Below are positions 49,291 through 61,764 of a DNA stretch of 64,000 nt, one piece after another (position 1 is the stretch's first letter; each line of letters opens with the position of its first letter). The translations under genes and the position numbers were made by a program. Under the pieces are notes generated by a model. The model was not told where the DNA came from, searched no databases, and worked only from the letters and a program-made list of their open reading frames with translations. Source of the DNA: Polytrichum commune (taxonomy: Eukaryota > Streptophyta > Polytrichopsida > Polytrichales > Polytrichaceae); the NCBI GenBank assembly GCA_950295325.1, contig OX485804.1, positions 22,818,001-22,882,000 on the forward strand, given 5' to 3'.

Positions 49291-50170
49291 CAAGGGGAAA
49301 ATGAGGTACGTGGCCACCTTCTACTACACTGATAATGATTCCCATTTAGTGCGTGTTACTATTTGGAATCACGCAATGCAATAACATCTGGTTCACGAGT
49401 TCAATATTTACTAACAAAAGTTCAATAGGTTCTTCGGACATTCTAGAACATAAATGACTTTGCTTGGTGGAATCTTACATTCTCACCAAATAATTATAAC
49501 ACCGTGTAACTCCAAATAGTATCACACACTAAAAATGGGATAATCGGTGTAGTTTTCTTGTCAAGTAGAAAGAAGATTTCACAGCAGGGAATCAAACTAC
49601 CAACCACTCATCTCAGGGTTGAGAACCTCTCCACTATCGTTCAGTAGTTTAGGGTCCTTTCGGACCATTATCCTTTCACACTTGTGATATGTCTTGTAAC
49701 CAATACCTAAGAAGATAAGTAAACATTAACTTGAGGAATGCAATCATATGAGGGCTGAGTTATTGCTTGGTAAGATGTTAAATACCTTATTTAGTGCCAC
49801 CAATTCTATTTATATTGCTCAATACTAATTGTAATCCGCCCAAGTAATTGTAATCCGCCCAAGTAGTGCCACTAATACTAAACGTAAACCTAATGTAAAT
49901 CTTGTCATTCCTCGTAAAAACAAATTTGGGCATCAGGGATTGACAATGTTGCATTTACCGTCACTTATTGAGTGACTTTTCATCCAAAGTTCAATCATCC
50001 ATGACAATATTTCACTACAGATTGGATGGGATGCAAAATATTCTAAACTTTGGATATCATCCAAATCTCAATCATCCGTGACTATACTTGTAAATCTATT
50101 CATAAGAAGTGCCATTAGAAAAGTTACCACAACGGCCTAAAATACCACATGACACTAAATGCAATATTTA
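49291..50170. other. Intergenic, no gene
   Basis: AT-rich. Contains a short direct repeat TAATTGTAATCCGCCCAAGT at about 49825-49870 and family C-like motifs just before the pogo-like element. No gene supported. Confidence 0.45.
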
Positions 50171-50744
50171 TAGTAATCTCCCACTTAAGTACGCACTTTG
50201 AACTGGAGCCGTTGGTGCGCACTTAGTTGGTAGGTGCATACTTTGTAGATTTCTATTGTATCAAAAGAAATTAGCGGTTTTTTAAAAAACATCGATGACG
50301 CAAACAACAAAGAATATTGTATTGTTATGTTGGAGGACATTGATGAAGTTCTGGAAATGATGCGAATTGAAGAAGAACCACCTATCGATGATGAAATTCA
50401 GCCTTTCAAGACATTTGCTAAATCTGAAAGTGCTACTGACTCCAAAGGCTTTGAAGCTTTACACAACATTGTCCTCAACATCGACGATCAATTACTTTGC
50501 TCTAATGTTCAAACGGAAGTTGGACAAATGTATGATGAATTGCGACGATCGTTTGAGACGTTTCAATGAAACGTCAACAAATTGACATTGAATGTCAAGC
50601 ATAAAAAATCCATGCATTCGTAGCAAATGACTCGGCATGACATGTTCAAACAATAAAGTATGAACCCTGATTTTGTCAAAAAAAAATTCGCACTTAACTA
50701 GGATGTGCACTTAAACGGGTGCATACTTAAGTGGGAGATTACTA
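50171..50744. mobile_element. Pogo/Tigger-like DNA transposon remnant (574 bp) with TA duplication
   Basis: Ends TAGTAATCTCCCACTTAAGT and, inverted, the same sequence with GTAYGCAC beyond give about 26-bp inverted repeats. TA flanks on both sides (50169-50170 and 50745-50746). A sub-motif GCACTTA recurs inside both ends. It carries a transposase C-terminal fragment (next entry) and lies inside family C sequence. Confidence 0.65.
50268..50569 (+). pseudogene. C-terminal fragment of a pogo/Tigger-like transposase
   Basis: The frame reads ISGFLKNIDDANNKEYCIVM, LEDIDEVLEMMRIEEEPPID and on to MYDELRRSFETFQ. A GF...acidic linker and a charged helical end occur at the tail of pogo/Tigger transposases. 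The catalytic DDE core is absent, so the parent element was internally deleted. Identification leans on the flanking TA and inverted ends; the protein match alone is weak. Confidence 0.4.
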
Positions 50745-52700
50745 TAGTGTACACCATTTATGGTAGTATTTAGTGACACATATGTTATTGGTAGTATAGA
50801 GGACCTCCCACCGGTGCTAACAGGGTACTAACCCAAAACCCAAGACCATATTGTGGTCTCATGGGACATTAGGGGTCAAGGTTGAAAAATAGGCTTCACT
50901 AAAACAGGTTAGGGATTTGTGGTGTCTAAGTAATCTTGTCCGTTAGTAAGGTGAAAATGCTGGAAACTATTTTATAGTTTTTAGATTTATATTTTTAGAT
51001 CATATGGCTTCAGGAATGGCATCAGAGACCCCGAATCAATATAGTGGACTCCAGTTGGAATAAACAAGCCATCAACCCCATAAGAAACTTGTTTTGCTAA
51101 AGCCCATTCATCCACAATGAATGAAATGGAATTGATTTTAAAGTCCGGGATGCCGAAAAGGCTAATGGGAGTAAAAGTTTATCATGATGATTTCAAACTG
51201 GTTAATTCTCTAGAGTGGCGGAGTGCGGCTAATGATAACTTGTTGGCCTAATTGAAAGAAAGACTCGGGGCTCCCTAGAACTACATTCTCAAATATTGAT
51301 GGAAACTTATTTCTAATGGGTTCGTATAAAGGACATTCCCAACACAAGATGTGCCTCATTTTCAACTACAATTTAGCATAGTCTAGTATCTCTAGAGATA
51401 GAAATAATCATCCATCGTCTAGTTTCAATGGCAAGTTTATTGTTCGAGGTGTGGTAGGCAACAGTGATCCTGCATTGTGGTGGAGGTAATTGTTGCTTCA
51501 AGTACAACTCACATTCATATTTAAGAAAACCCTTGAGGTGGAGGTAATCTAGTTTCTTCCCAAAAGAGATGGAAACAATTCCACTCTTTAATTAGCTAGA
51601 AAAAACTCCTTCATATCAAAATATGTTGTTTTTAATGTGATTGCATTGTCACGAGTTTCCCAATATGATAAAACCCCATGATGTCTTCCACATGATTGTC
51701 AATTTGTACAAAGTGTTAAATCCTTATTGAGCCAGGTGTTGGGATAGCAAGGTTGTTTTACTTACTAGCCAAGGGGGGGATAGATGGGCGAGCCATTATT
51801 GAAAGCCCATAGATGAATAAGGTTACATAGACGCCCCAAACCCCAGACCATCACAAGGAAGGTGCTACTTTAAGGCACTACAAAAAAATTGCACTATTTA
51901 GTGTGAGTTACCATGTTCTGGAGTAAAGCACTGCTACCAAAACATCTACCAAGAGTATATATCAATTTGTTATCAAGTAAATTATGCTTGTTATTCCTTG
52001 TTCACATAAAGACAACAAATCAGTGTAGTTGGTCACACATGGCAACTGGCCACATACCTTGATGACAGTGCATCAAAACCCAAGATTCTCGAAACCCATG
52101 GAGTGGAGGCTCAAAGTGTAGTCTTCATGTTGTTTAGAAGTTTGTGGGAAATCCATTGGGACGGTTTCAAGATGTCAATTTCTCTAGAGTCGTATGTGCA
52201 CATCATGAACAATCAATTGACATCCTCTGTTTTTATGTTTTCGTGGTTTCTTGCTCCCCAGTTAGACTGACTCCTATTGTTCCGACCTCACTGGAAATCC
52301 TGAAGAGTTAAAAAACCAAAAACCCTCCATAACAGAAGTCTGTGACATGTATATGAAGTCTCTACTTTAAAGCAGCAGATTCCAACAGAAATCATGTAGA
52401 CAGACACATTATGCTCAGAAAAATTCAATTGAATCTGGACACAGCTTTGCACAACAATATGATGCTTGCGCGTACGTGTTACATCAATTTAAGGTTCTTT
52501 TCTTTTCTTTTCTTTTCTGCTATGACCACAAAGAGAAGTGGCATTGCATATTTCCCCAAATCTATCCTGGTAAGCAATTCTTCCTGCAAACCTTATTTTC
52601 GGTTTGTCATTTTTTGCCAGTACCACCCAACCTTATCAAGAGAACAGTTAGCTACTGTACACCAGACAGACACATACATTAACCTGTCTGAGATTCAGTA
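50745..52700. other. Intergenic; downstream region of the myosin-binding gene
   Basis: 51270-51490 is repeat J copy 2 (inverted relative to 42538-42790). No coding region supported. A (TTTTC)n run is at 52498-52517. The part near 52.7 kb should include the 3' UTR of the minus-strand gene. Confidence 0.45.
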
Positions 52701-52809
52701 AGGACTCGCACAAAAAACATTAGAGGCTCTACAAAAATTCTAAAGACCAGACGATAGTTTTCACCTAGTCTTAACTAATCAAGAGTTCTAAAAAGCCCCA
52801 CTGTATCCC

Positions 52810-55800
52810 TTACGAGACGCCGATATACAAGGAGGAATTTCCACCTTCGATGCTCGAGTCAAGTAATGTCCACGGAGAAGCCTGCGAGAAGGTCGAAGTA
52901 GGAGTCCTAGGCCTACATGAGGATTTCCTCGGAGTGCTGTTGTATCGCCGTTTTTTTGACAAGCCTTGTCCAGGCTGACCTACACAGAAAAAACACAGTG
53001 AGTGCCAATTTCTAATAAGGAAGGAGAATAGAACCCAAGAACCATGCATACAAAAGAGTTTACTAGCCTCTTTAACAAATTCAATTTGGTCCATCCAAAC
53101 AGAGTAACAGCCCAAGACTTGACCCAGAATAGCATGATCACATATGGCCATCAGATCATGTAGGTGGCAACACACAAGCTTGCAATCTCAAACAAATCTT
53201 CTGCAAAACACTAGTCTGGAAGGTGCACACTTTTTTGAGACCTTGCTTCATTGGAAATTCTAACATCAGGGAAATCAGTTCAGTCTACACTGTAGACCAT
53301 TTCAATGCAAAACAGTTTCCACATATTGAACTTCGGAATGGCACTATGGTTAAGAAATAAAAAAACAAACCATCTACTCATTTGCTCAAATGTTCTTGGG
53401 CAGTGGTATGTAAGCATTTGAAGGGGATCATGCCCTACTATGACACATATATAAACCCAGACCTCCTCACTCGCTCCTTTCCTAGACTGGAAAATGGACC
53501 AGGGAGAGGTTGGGACTCCACACTCTGTGTATTGGGTCTACTGAAAGGCACTATTTCAGAACCTCAACTAACCAGCCTTACAGTTGCATCCAACAATTCC
53601 ACCTTCAGCTTCAATCTGGCACTTAACCATCTGACTTAAACTCACCAATAAGAACCTGTAGCAGACTGTAGTGTAATATTGACTTCCAGAAATCCAGGTG
53701 TGTTATTTTGCACTATGGATGTACGCACAATCAGAAGCATGTGGATTATTTAACACCAATGCAGTGTCCTTATAATATGTCATTCATTACAAGAACATCC
53801 TGGCTCTTCCACCCCACTTCAATGAGGGTGTCTTTCACAATTTAAACTCAAAGACCTAGGATGCCCAAGTTTGCTTAGAAGCACATACTCTCACTTTGAA
53901 ATGTTTTGATAGTAAGTTTGTAGGGCTTGCCAAAATGTATTCACTTCGGCAAATAAATATGTTCACAAACATGTACAATCAAGATTGACATTGTAAAGCT
54001 CCCAAAGTCCCTGACCATTCAGACGTAGAAGTATGAAAGGGTTCAATTACCTGGTAATCTAATGGAAGTGGCAGGCGATCCTTCAGCTCCAAATCCATTT
54101 GTTCCATGCCCCGCAGCTCACGCAACTGCTGGGCAATTTCTTGGAGAAGCTTCATTTCTCCATTCTCTCTTCTGAGACTCTCGATTGTCTGCTTCATTAT
54201 ATACCTGTCAGCCTCCAAAGCTTTCAGTCGTAGGGTCAATGTTTCAACCTCTTCTTCCACTATAGTCCTAGAATTTTCCTTCTTGAGCGAGGTGGAAATG
54301 AGTAAATTCTTATACCGAACCCTCCCTTGCAAATCTTCCCACTGTGTCTCCTTTCCCAAATCCTCTGCTCCTTGTGGAAATACTGAGGCATTACTCAGAT
54401 AATCTGTTTCTTGTTCATCCTCGTCTCTTGTATCCTCATCCTTGAAATTAACATAATCTGGCTTCTCTAGGCGGTCTGAAATATGCTGATGCATCTCTAC
54501 ACTCGACAATCTGCCCGCATCCCCCATGACAAGTCCTGAAGCTTCATAAGGTGGATTTTGTACCTCATGGACATCATGCACGAACAATGCTTCGTCAACA
54601 CCGTCCTCTGAAATTTCAATGTTGGCATCATAATCCTTGCCATCATCGTCACTTGGGAAACTCATTGGATGTTCAAAGCTTCCATTACCCACCTTGGTGC
54701 TTGAGTCTGTCTCAGTACCTTCCTCCTCAAATAATCTTCGCCGCAGTGTGTCATCTCTTGAAAGTTGTGGCAGTGTATCCGCTCTTGAAAGTGCTGGCTG
54801 CATTACTCCATCAACATTCCTCGATGTCAGTGAACTTGATCTTCTTACTGGACTTTGCGACCTGGAAGCAGGATCACCAGTACTTTTCTGCTTAGCAATT
54901 TGGACAGGAGGCCTTCCTCCTTGCTGTTGGAGCTGCTCTTCAAACTTCCACACATACTCCAACACTGAGAGTCTTTTCTCCTCTATGCGCCTGTCCTCTT
55001 TTGCTTTGTTCAAAGTCTCTATTGATACTTCCTGGGAACCACGAGAGTTCCATCTCCGCTTCAAACTGGCAAATTCAGGTTCATCAACTTTGCCTTCATT
55101 CCTGATGACCACCTTCCCAGTCTGCCGTTTGCCACCACTCAAAGGATTTCGCACACCATTCTCAGCTCCTGTCTTACTGGATCCCAACCCTAACCCAGTA
55201 TTCTCAAGCTTATCTTCCAAATCAGAGACAGGTACAGCTTTCGGAGGGAGTTTGCCATTCTCTTTGTGCAACTCACTAGCTACACTAACTGACTCCTCCA
55301 TAAAAGTTGATGGAACTTTAACATTTTCGACTTCCAAGACAGAAATGGCCTCCTCTCTGTAACTGTCCTTAGCGGATCCTAATTGTCGAAGACCATTCCC
55401 GATTCCAAATTCTAAGACAGGAAGGGGTCCAGCCCTCAGAGGACTTTTGCCTTTCTTGATTGCACTGGCAAAGCCACCTGAATCCTCTACATCATTCATT
55501 CCTGGCTCAATAGCTCTTTCCTGAAGTGCAGTCAATAGCTCGCTCTTTGTCTTGTTCAAGATTTCAACATATTTTGCTTGCTCCTCCTTGACAGCTTGTG
55601 CAGTAACACCAATTATGCTATTAAATGAAATGTCTGATTCAAGTTTTTGAAGACCGTTTACTTCAGCAAAGCTTCCCTCAGGCATAAGCACGTCTGAACT
55701 TCCAGCTGATATCTCTGCCTTTAGGTCCTTCTCCTGCATGAGCACAATCTGTAACTTCTCTTTGCAAAGGCGAATTTCTTCTTCCAAAACAATCTTCTCT

Positions 55801-56579
55801 TCCTCCCGTTTTGCAAGGATCTCTTTCAGAACCTCAATAGCCTCTTGGTCATACATTGCCTTCTCCAAAACCATTCGCTGAAACTGTCGAGCTTCCATTT
55901 GCACAGCAGCTTTCTCTTCCTGCAAACGAGATATCATAGCCAAAGCTTCACTTGCGGCTGTTGCAGAAGCATTTCTCTCCTCCTCTAACTCACTATATAG
56001 CGCAGCCAAAGTGTCACGCTCAGACTGAAGAGCTTCCATTAGCTCCCTGTCAATGAGATCTTGCTCCCTATTCAACGCCTCCCTCTCTCTGTCTTTGAAT
56101 TCCTCGGCTTCCATACTTTGCAGTAACAGACTTCCATCCTCAGTAGCACCTCCATCTCCATTATCACAAGTATTTTCCATCAAACCCACAAAAGACTCAA
56201 AAGGGGAGATCTCCAATGAATCGGGCACTATGGTCATTGCTTCAACCTCTTCCAAGGGGCTATCACTACAATCGACGTTGCAGCTTCCTTCCTCCTCAAT
56301 TGAAGGAATACCAGAGGATATATTCACACTGGAATCCTGAACTACGACGTCTGTTTGGGAATCTTTGTCAAAAGTTGAAACTTGGGATTTCTGCAGATTC
56401 AGCGCGCAAGAATTGCAAGGAATGTGCAAGCCAGACACTCGCAGGAAGCTTGCGGTGCCGAAGTTTATAATTGCGCAGATGAACACCAAGAATGCCACAA
56501 CAACGTCTATCGAAGCGTCAAGCAGAGATGTTGCGCTCCAATCTAAGGCGATGTCATGCTGTAGTCTTCTCCATGCCAT
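52810..56579 (-). CDS. Myosin-binding protein (GTD-binding, DUF593 family), two exons, 897 residues
   Basis: Exon 1 is 56579-54051 (843 codons) and ends CAG|GTAATT. Exon 2 is 52974-52810 and continues in phase 0 as PGQGLSKKRRYNSTPRKSSC to a stop. Near the N-terminus, residues about 23-44 form a membrane segment (IDVVVAFLVFICAIINF). Residues about 165-280 are the coiled-coil GTD-binding domain (REQDLIDRELMEALQSERDT, then LAALYSELEEERNASA). A second conserved coiled coil is near 770-830 (LKALEADRYIMKQTIESLRR). This layout is that of plant MyoB myosin XI receptors, which bind the myosin globular tail and tether it to vesicles for cytoplasmic streaming. The middle is acidic, Ser-rich and probably disordered. 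Many frames seen opposite this gene are shadows. Which MyoB subgroup is not decided. Confidence 0.9.
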
Positions 56580-57084
56580 CGCCGCGCTGTTTATTCACCA
56601 ACACCTACAACTTATGTAGAATGCCTTTCTGAATACACTGTGAATCAAACCGACTGGGGGATCCCTTCCGCACACCAAAACACAATTCTCCATCATGGCT
56701 CCTCAGCGGTACTAAGCTCACATGCGCCAGATTTAACCCTGCAGTCCAAGATCGTCATGTTCAAATGGATGTACTCAATTGACAATAAATTAAGTAACAC
56801 CTAATGACGATAAGGTATCCACGATACAACCAGCATTGGGCTGGTATACATGTGAATGCATGGATTCAATACACGATATCAATTATGGCATCAAATTACC
56901 TACCCGACTGGTATCAAAATAATGATACCGGTGATACATATTGATACGTATCACAAGATCAGAGAATCCTTGTAAACCCGAGTTCCAAGTTGGGTCAATA
57001 GGACATCATATCGATACTAGGATAACTTTACCTAGGTATGAAGATTCTTGCGAGGTATGTAGACCCAAATGGCAGTGTCCGGGG
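56580..57084 (-). promoter_or_regulatory. 5' region of the myosin-binding gene
   Basis: Lies directly upstream of ATG 56579. Contains repeated GATAC-rich words (about 56880-56945) and no supported coding frame. Transcription start not identified. Confidence 0.3.
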
Positions 57085-57290
57085 AGATTTTTAGGCATAA
57101 TCGGTCGAGATCCTACTGTTTCCAAGTCCAACCCGTTACATGTTGAAATCTTTCGGTTTTTCTTGATAAAATGGAGGTATATTCTACAAATTCGTCTAAA
57201 ATGATCGGTAATTTCCCTGAAGTCTTGACCTTCAACCGGTTATAACTCAAACTCAACCGGTTCATCTGTAACAAGCACCCGGTTCTCCCC
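57085..57290 (+). repeat. Dispersed repeat K, copy 2 (upstream of the myosin-binding gene)
   Basis: Same orientation and order of words as 23620-23835: GAGATCCTA, CAAGTCCAACCCGTTACATG, TATATTCTACAAATTCGTC, GATCGGTAATTTCCC, AACCGGTTCATCTGTAAC. Both copies sit upstream of minus-strand genes. Confidence 0.65.
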
Positions 57291-59190
57291 GTTCATCTTG
57301 AAGTACCTATACCCATACCCATGTCCTCCTGGTATCAAAAAATGTGAAATCCTCATTATGTATACCGAAGAGGTATCAAAAAAATATAATACCATCCCGA
57401 CACTGAGCACAATGCGATGCTGGAACCGTGGGATAGTTTGTTGACACTAAGAACTCGAGCAATCAGCGTCCTCGATCCACATCGTCAACGCGACTACACT
57501 CTCTCCGGTATCAAGAATTTACGACCTTCTCCTGCTCGGTGGAGTAGCCCATCCGTCACCTAAATGCAAAAACGAAGTGCGCTTCAACACAAAAGTCAGG
57601 TGCTCAACTCTTGATGATCTCCACGTGCCAAACTCTCAAAAGATTCCGCCAAGTCTATGTACATTAAACCTTTGATCTCTGTAAATCTCCACAACAAGGC
57701 AGTTCAAGATGTGAACCAAGATTCCAGATGCCTACTCCAGGATTTTTTCCAGCCAGCTCCAAAACTACCACATCCAAGCCCCGCAGCTTTACCTCATACC
57801 GCACATGCCAAGGAAAGCAAGGCTTGACAACCAACGCACGTAAGGCTCTCTCTGAAGCTCATCGATCGACTTTTAAGGATCCAGTGAATTTTCACGAAAG
57901 CTCTAGCAGCAGATCATTACAGCGATGGAGCGACTTTGACAGAGAATCGATCATGTAACAGGATAGTGAAAAGATTGTTTAAGCCGTAGGAGTAAATTAC
58001 ACGGATTGCATCAATTTCGTGAGTGCTGAAATGAGGAAAACCACTTTCTACTGTTAAACAATTGCAAACACAAAGGACTCCAATTCCATGATCAACCGTA
58101 TTCAAAACTGGACAGAACACAGACATGTGAATTTCGCACTCGAGTTCGAAGGAGAAAGAGACCAACTTCGAAAGAAGTCGTGACCGACTAGAGCTCAGTA
58201 CATGAATCACAGATTCTATGTGACAAAGTTCCCTCTACCTCGACGGTGAAAGTGGCCTCAATCTTCCCTCTATTTTGCAAACTTACACTCGAAGAGGCCG
58301 TGAAACCTCTCCACTGACTTTACTTACCATTCCAACTTTCTATGGCCACCAGAAGCTACCAAATAGATGAAAGCTCGGCAGAATGTTTGCAAGAGCGCCA
58401 CAAACCTCCTAAAACACCTCACTAAACACATCTCCAAGAAGCGCTGGGGACATATAACGTAACAGTAGAAGATAAACACCCTAAGCCAGGTGGTTCGATC
58501 TGTCTACACTCCAGCTTGAAATAGATACAACGTGCATACTTGGAGAAAGTGAGAGAACGACTTACGTGTGCACCCGATCTCCACTTCCAACCTTCCAAGT
58601 GTTGCGATTGACGCTCCGGGAGAGAGATGAGAGCGCGTCGAAGTGCAAAAGGGGTACCCCGATCCCAACCGCATTCTGATAAGCAAGGGTTTGTGCAAGT
58701 TTGTAGCTTACTAACAAGCGAGCTGAGTGCACGCGGACACATGGACGCCGCCGGCGAAAACCACGTAGAGGCCAGCGGTGTCACCGCCGTTCCTGACGCC
58801 GTTCCTGACGCCGTTCCCACGTCCCCCGCACGTTTCTGCCTTCCTTGACGCCGTTGCTTCTTACGTTCCCCATCGCGTCCTCCACCAGTTCCCGACCGCT
58901 TAACTCCAACCCCCTCCCAATATAATATCCCCGGCAGTTTTACTACCCTCCGACGGCGTTCCCTTACGCTCCCTGCCGAGTTCCCGGTCATAGAGCAACG
59001 TTCCTGCTGCGTTCCCGACTGCTGTCTTAAGTATGTTACACTAATTACCCCGATTCAAGTAGAACCGCCTATTCCCAATGAGGACCCCACCTGGAAATCT
59101 ACACGGTGCCATAATTTCAATCGAGTTTGGACTGATTTTGGTAATTGTTTTTCGTGTGTGGTTAAAATAAGGTTCCACGTTTCACAATTT
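57291..59190. other. Gene-poor upstream region with a GC-rich patch
   Basis: 58.60-58.99 kb is clearly richer in G+C than the rest and contains three units of a 12-bp GACGCCGTTCCT-like repeat near 58790-58820. It may be a promoter or first untranslated exon. Long frames here reflect the base composition; none shows a domain. Confidence 0.35.
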
Positions 59191-59194
59191 CTAA

Positions 59195-59260
59195 GGGTTA
59201 GTTTCTATGTAGGTGGCTCGCCCACCAAAATCTAGTGAAAATGTAAGTGGAAACTAACCC
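59195..59260. mobile_element. Minimal 66-bp foldback
   Basis: GGGTTAGTTTC at the left and GAAACTAACCC at the right are perfect 11-bp inverted repeats, with TAA before and TGA after. The GGG end and 3-bp TNA flanks resemble the Harbinger-like elements elsewhere in the window, at extreme small size. Confidence 0.5.
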
Positions 59261-60250
59261 TGAGCCTCCAACTTTGGTTATGATATCACCAAGGACTTGA
59301 TAGTGCCATGACACGTGTCCTTGGTTCTGAGTACTGAAGTGAGGAGGAATTCGTCTCAAAATGAGCGGTTATGGCATATTCTAGACGTTGGTAAATGTGT
59401 TTGGACCAACTTTTGGCTTCAAAATTAAATTAAAAACATTAAAAACATTAAAAATTAAGGAATAAATTTACCAACAAAATTACAACCCTCTTGATTTCTA
59501 TCTTCCTACATGGGAGTAATTTGCAGCACCTAATAGTTCTCCAAGTTTGGTGCAAAATCTCTTAGATGATCGGTTATGGGAACCTCTACTACGGTGCATG
59601 TTACTATTCCAAGTTACGTAGTGTTCTATGTAACTATTTAATGAAAATGTAATATTCTACCATGCAAAGTCATTTATGTTCTACAATGTCCAAACAACCT
59701 ATTGAACTTTCATTAGTAAAAACTTAACTCCTAAGTAAGACGTTATTGCACTACATAACTCCAAATAGTAACACGCACCGGTTAGGATAATCCATGTAGT
59801 GACTTGTGTTCTCTATTGCAACCAAATGCCTTCAACATGTGAGTACACTAAATACTCATGTTATTGTGCATGGAAACAATTTACGCGGACCACTATTGTC
59901 ATCCTCTAGTTTCAAGGCATAAATAATGTGGATCCATGATCTCAGGTCTTTCCCACGGTCTTCCTTGAGACTTCCGACCACCACTTTACATAGAATTCAA
60001 GCAATCAACTTACATTTACAAACCACGTAAAACAAAACTCTTCACCCACATAGTTTCTTGCAACCAAAAAAAAAACAATCAATGTGGTCCACACTAAATC
60101 TAAACTAGAGATTAGTTGTCGGCTGGAAATTAACCGCACCCACATTGGTGGTTCTTATTATGAGAATTAGCGTGGGTTATAGAGAAAGTATCGTGAACTA
60201 TGTCGGTGTAGTAAGCAACAAGTTCGTTTTGTTCAAGGTACGAAGTGCAC
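59261..60250. other. Intergenic, no gene
   Basis: AT-rich. Fragment of the family C flank (TGTCCAAACAACCTATTGAA) at about 59.69 kb. Repeat segment at 60.08-60.18 kb shares AAACTAGAGATT and GTGG(T/C)CCACACTAA with 14.83 kb. Confidence 0.45.
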
Positions 60251-60258
60251 GGACACGG

Positions 60259-60500
60259 TGATGGTTGTGGCTCAAGTTATGTTTGGGAATGAATGGACCG
60301 TTTCACTCAAGATTTGTCAAAGCATGCCACCTATGATATATATTATGTGTGAGGTTATGTTTGAGATGGTAAGTTGTGGCTCAAGTTATCCTTGGAATGG
60401 ACCGTTTCACTCAAGATATTTTCAAGGAGTCTACGCTTGCATTTGAGTTGGTTGTGGCTCAAGTTACCTTTGGAGTGCACCGGCTTCACTCAATATACGG
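60259..60500 (+). repeat. Three irregular direct repeats of about 50 bp
   Basis: GTTGTGGCTCAAGTTA, then TGGAATG(GA)CCG and TTTCACTCAAGAT, occurs near 60263, 60373 and 60451, with unequal spacers. They create spurious frames; no domain. Confidence 0.65.
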
Positions 60501-61640
60501 ATCCAAGGAACCACTTAATCCTTACATGCAAGTAGTTTGTTTTGTTGTTTTTTTTTTGTGTTGGAAGAGTTTTTGAAACGATCTTTACCTGCTTTGTCCC
60601 CAATCGTGTATTCATTGATCTTTTGATCGTCTTTGTGTTTTGTTTGATTTGTTTGGAAAAATACGACCTTTTTGATAATTTTCCAATAAATATGTTTACA
60701 AGGAAAATGGAAGGCAAACAAAATGCACTCGACAAGTGTGTGGGAGCTATGCTATATGGAGGAAAGTAAAGTTCCTCGTGTTCTTCTTTTTTTTCTTTTT
60801 TCATGTTCTTCAGCTTCTACGGATTATATTTGCACATTGAAACTTGTGTTAATATCAGCAAATCCACGATGAAGCATCCACGAAAATTGAAGTCAAAATC
60901 AAACATCTCCTGATTTAAAGCTACAGTTATCAGAAGTGCATGTTTGTTGATTCCTTGATAGAATACATAGGTACACCCATACCGAACATGAGAGCAATTA
61001 ATAAAAGCCAAAAAGACAATTGACTAACCCAACTCTTTTAAACATGTGCTTTTGTGGCGTTTGTTCTTTGATCCCCACCGAACCACTCGCCGATCAAATT
61101 GTATATAGATGTTCGATGAAGAGAAATGACCGAATAACACCCACCCACATACCTTATCGTCTTTGCATCTGAACCGAGCCAATCGGAGGGGCTCTTGTGG
61201 TGGGTTTGCTTTTGTGCCACTTGGGGCCCAACAAAGGAAGAAGGGGGGGGTGGGGGTCCCAACCAACAAGAGACGAAGATTTGGTCCAACCGACCAACTG
61301 GCGTAGTAGCAGGCTCACACGAGACCCCCTATGAGCCACATAGGATTCACGATGTCTCCACCAATCTAAGATCGACACGTGGCAGATTTTCCACATGCTC
61401 TCAGAATAGAGACTCAAGCCGTGTTTAACAAGTAGCGTGTCCTTTTCCTCACATGATTTGTGTTTAGGGGAGTATACTATTATTGAATAGGTACTTACCG
61501 AATTGAAGTCGGTGGCTCAGGGAAGTGGGATTTTCTTCTTTGGTTGGACCGACCATTTAAGGGCTCTTTTCACACTTGGGGCCGGGAGCTTGTAACTTTT
61601 GGGGGAGTTTTCTTTATGGGGAACCGGTAATTGGATTGCC
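60501..61640. other. Intergenic, no gene
   Basis: No coding sequence supported on either strand. G-rich run at 61236-61256. Confidence 0.45.
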
Positions 61641-61651
61641 ATGTAACATCA

Positions 61652-61764
61652 CTCGACACTAGGGTGTCGGTTTAGGGGTTTAGGGTTTAGGGTTTAGGGG
61701 GTAATTTCAAACCCTAAACCCTAAACCCTAAACCCCAAAACCCCCTCGACACTAGGGTGTCGGT
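61652..61764. repeat. Inverted interstitial telomeric repeat flanked by a direct repeat
   Basis: TTTAGGG units (61671-61700) run head to head into CCCTAAA units (61711-61740), with a 10-bp spacer GTAATTTCAA. The word CTCGACACTAGGGTGTCGG flanks the tract on both sides (from 61652 and from 61745). TTTAGGG is the usual land-plant telomere unit. The layout can fold as one hairpin. Confidence 0.85.

Noticed and set aside
54637-55362. Plus-strand frame of 241 codons
   Set aside because: It lies wholly opposite the coding exon of the myosin-binding gene, and its Ser/Leu-rich composition is the complement of that coding sequence.
58422-58991. Minus-strand frame of about 189 codons in the GC-rich patch
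   Set aside because: Arg/Gly/Ser-rich with no domain; stop codons are rare in GC-rich DNA. Probably an untranslated exon or promoter.
61671-61745. A true chromosome end
   Set aside because: The tract is short, inverted, and followed by more than 2 kb of ordinary sequence on the distal side.
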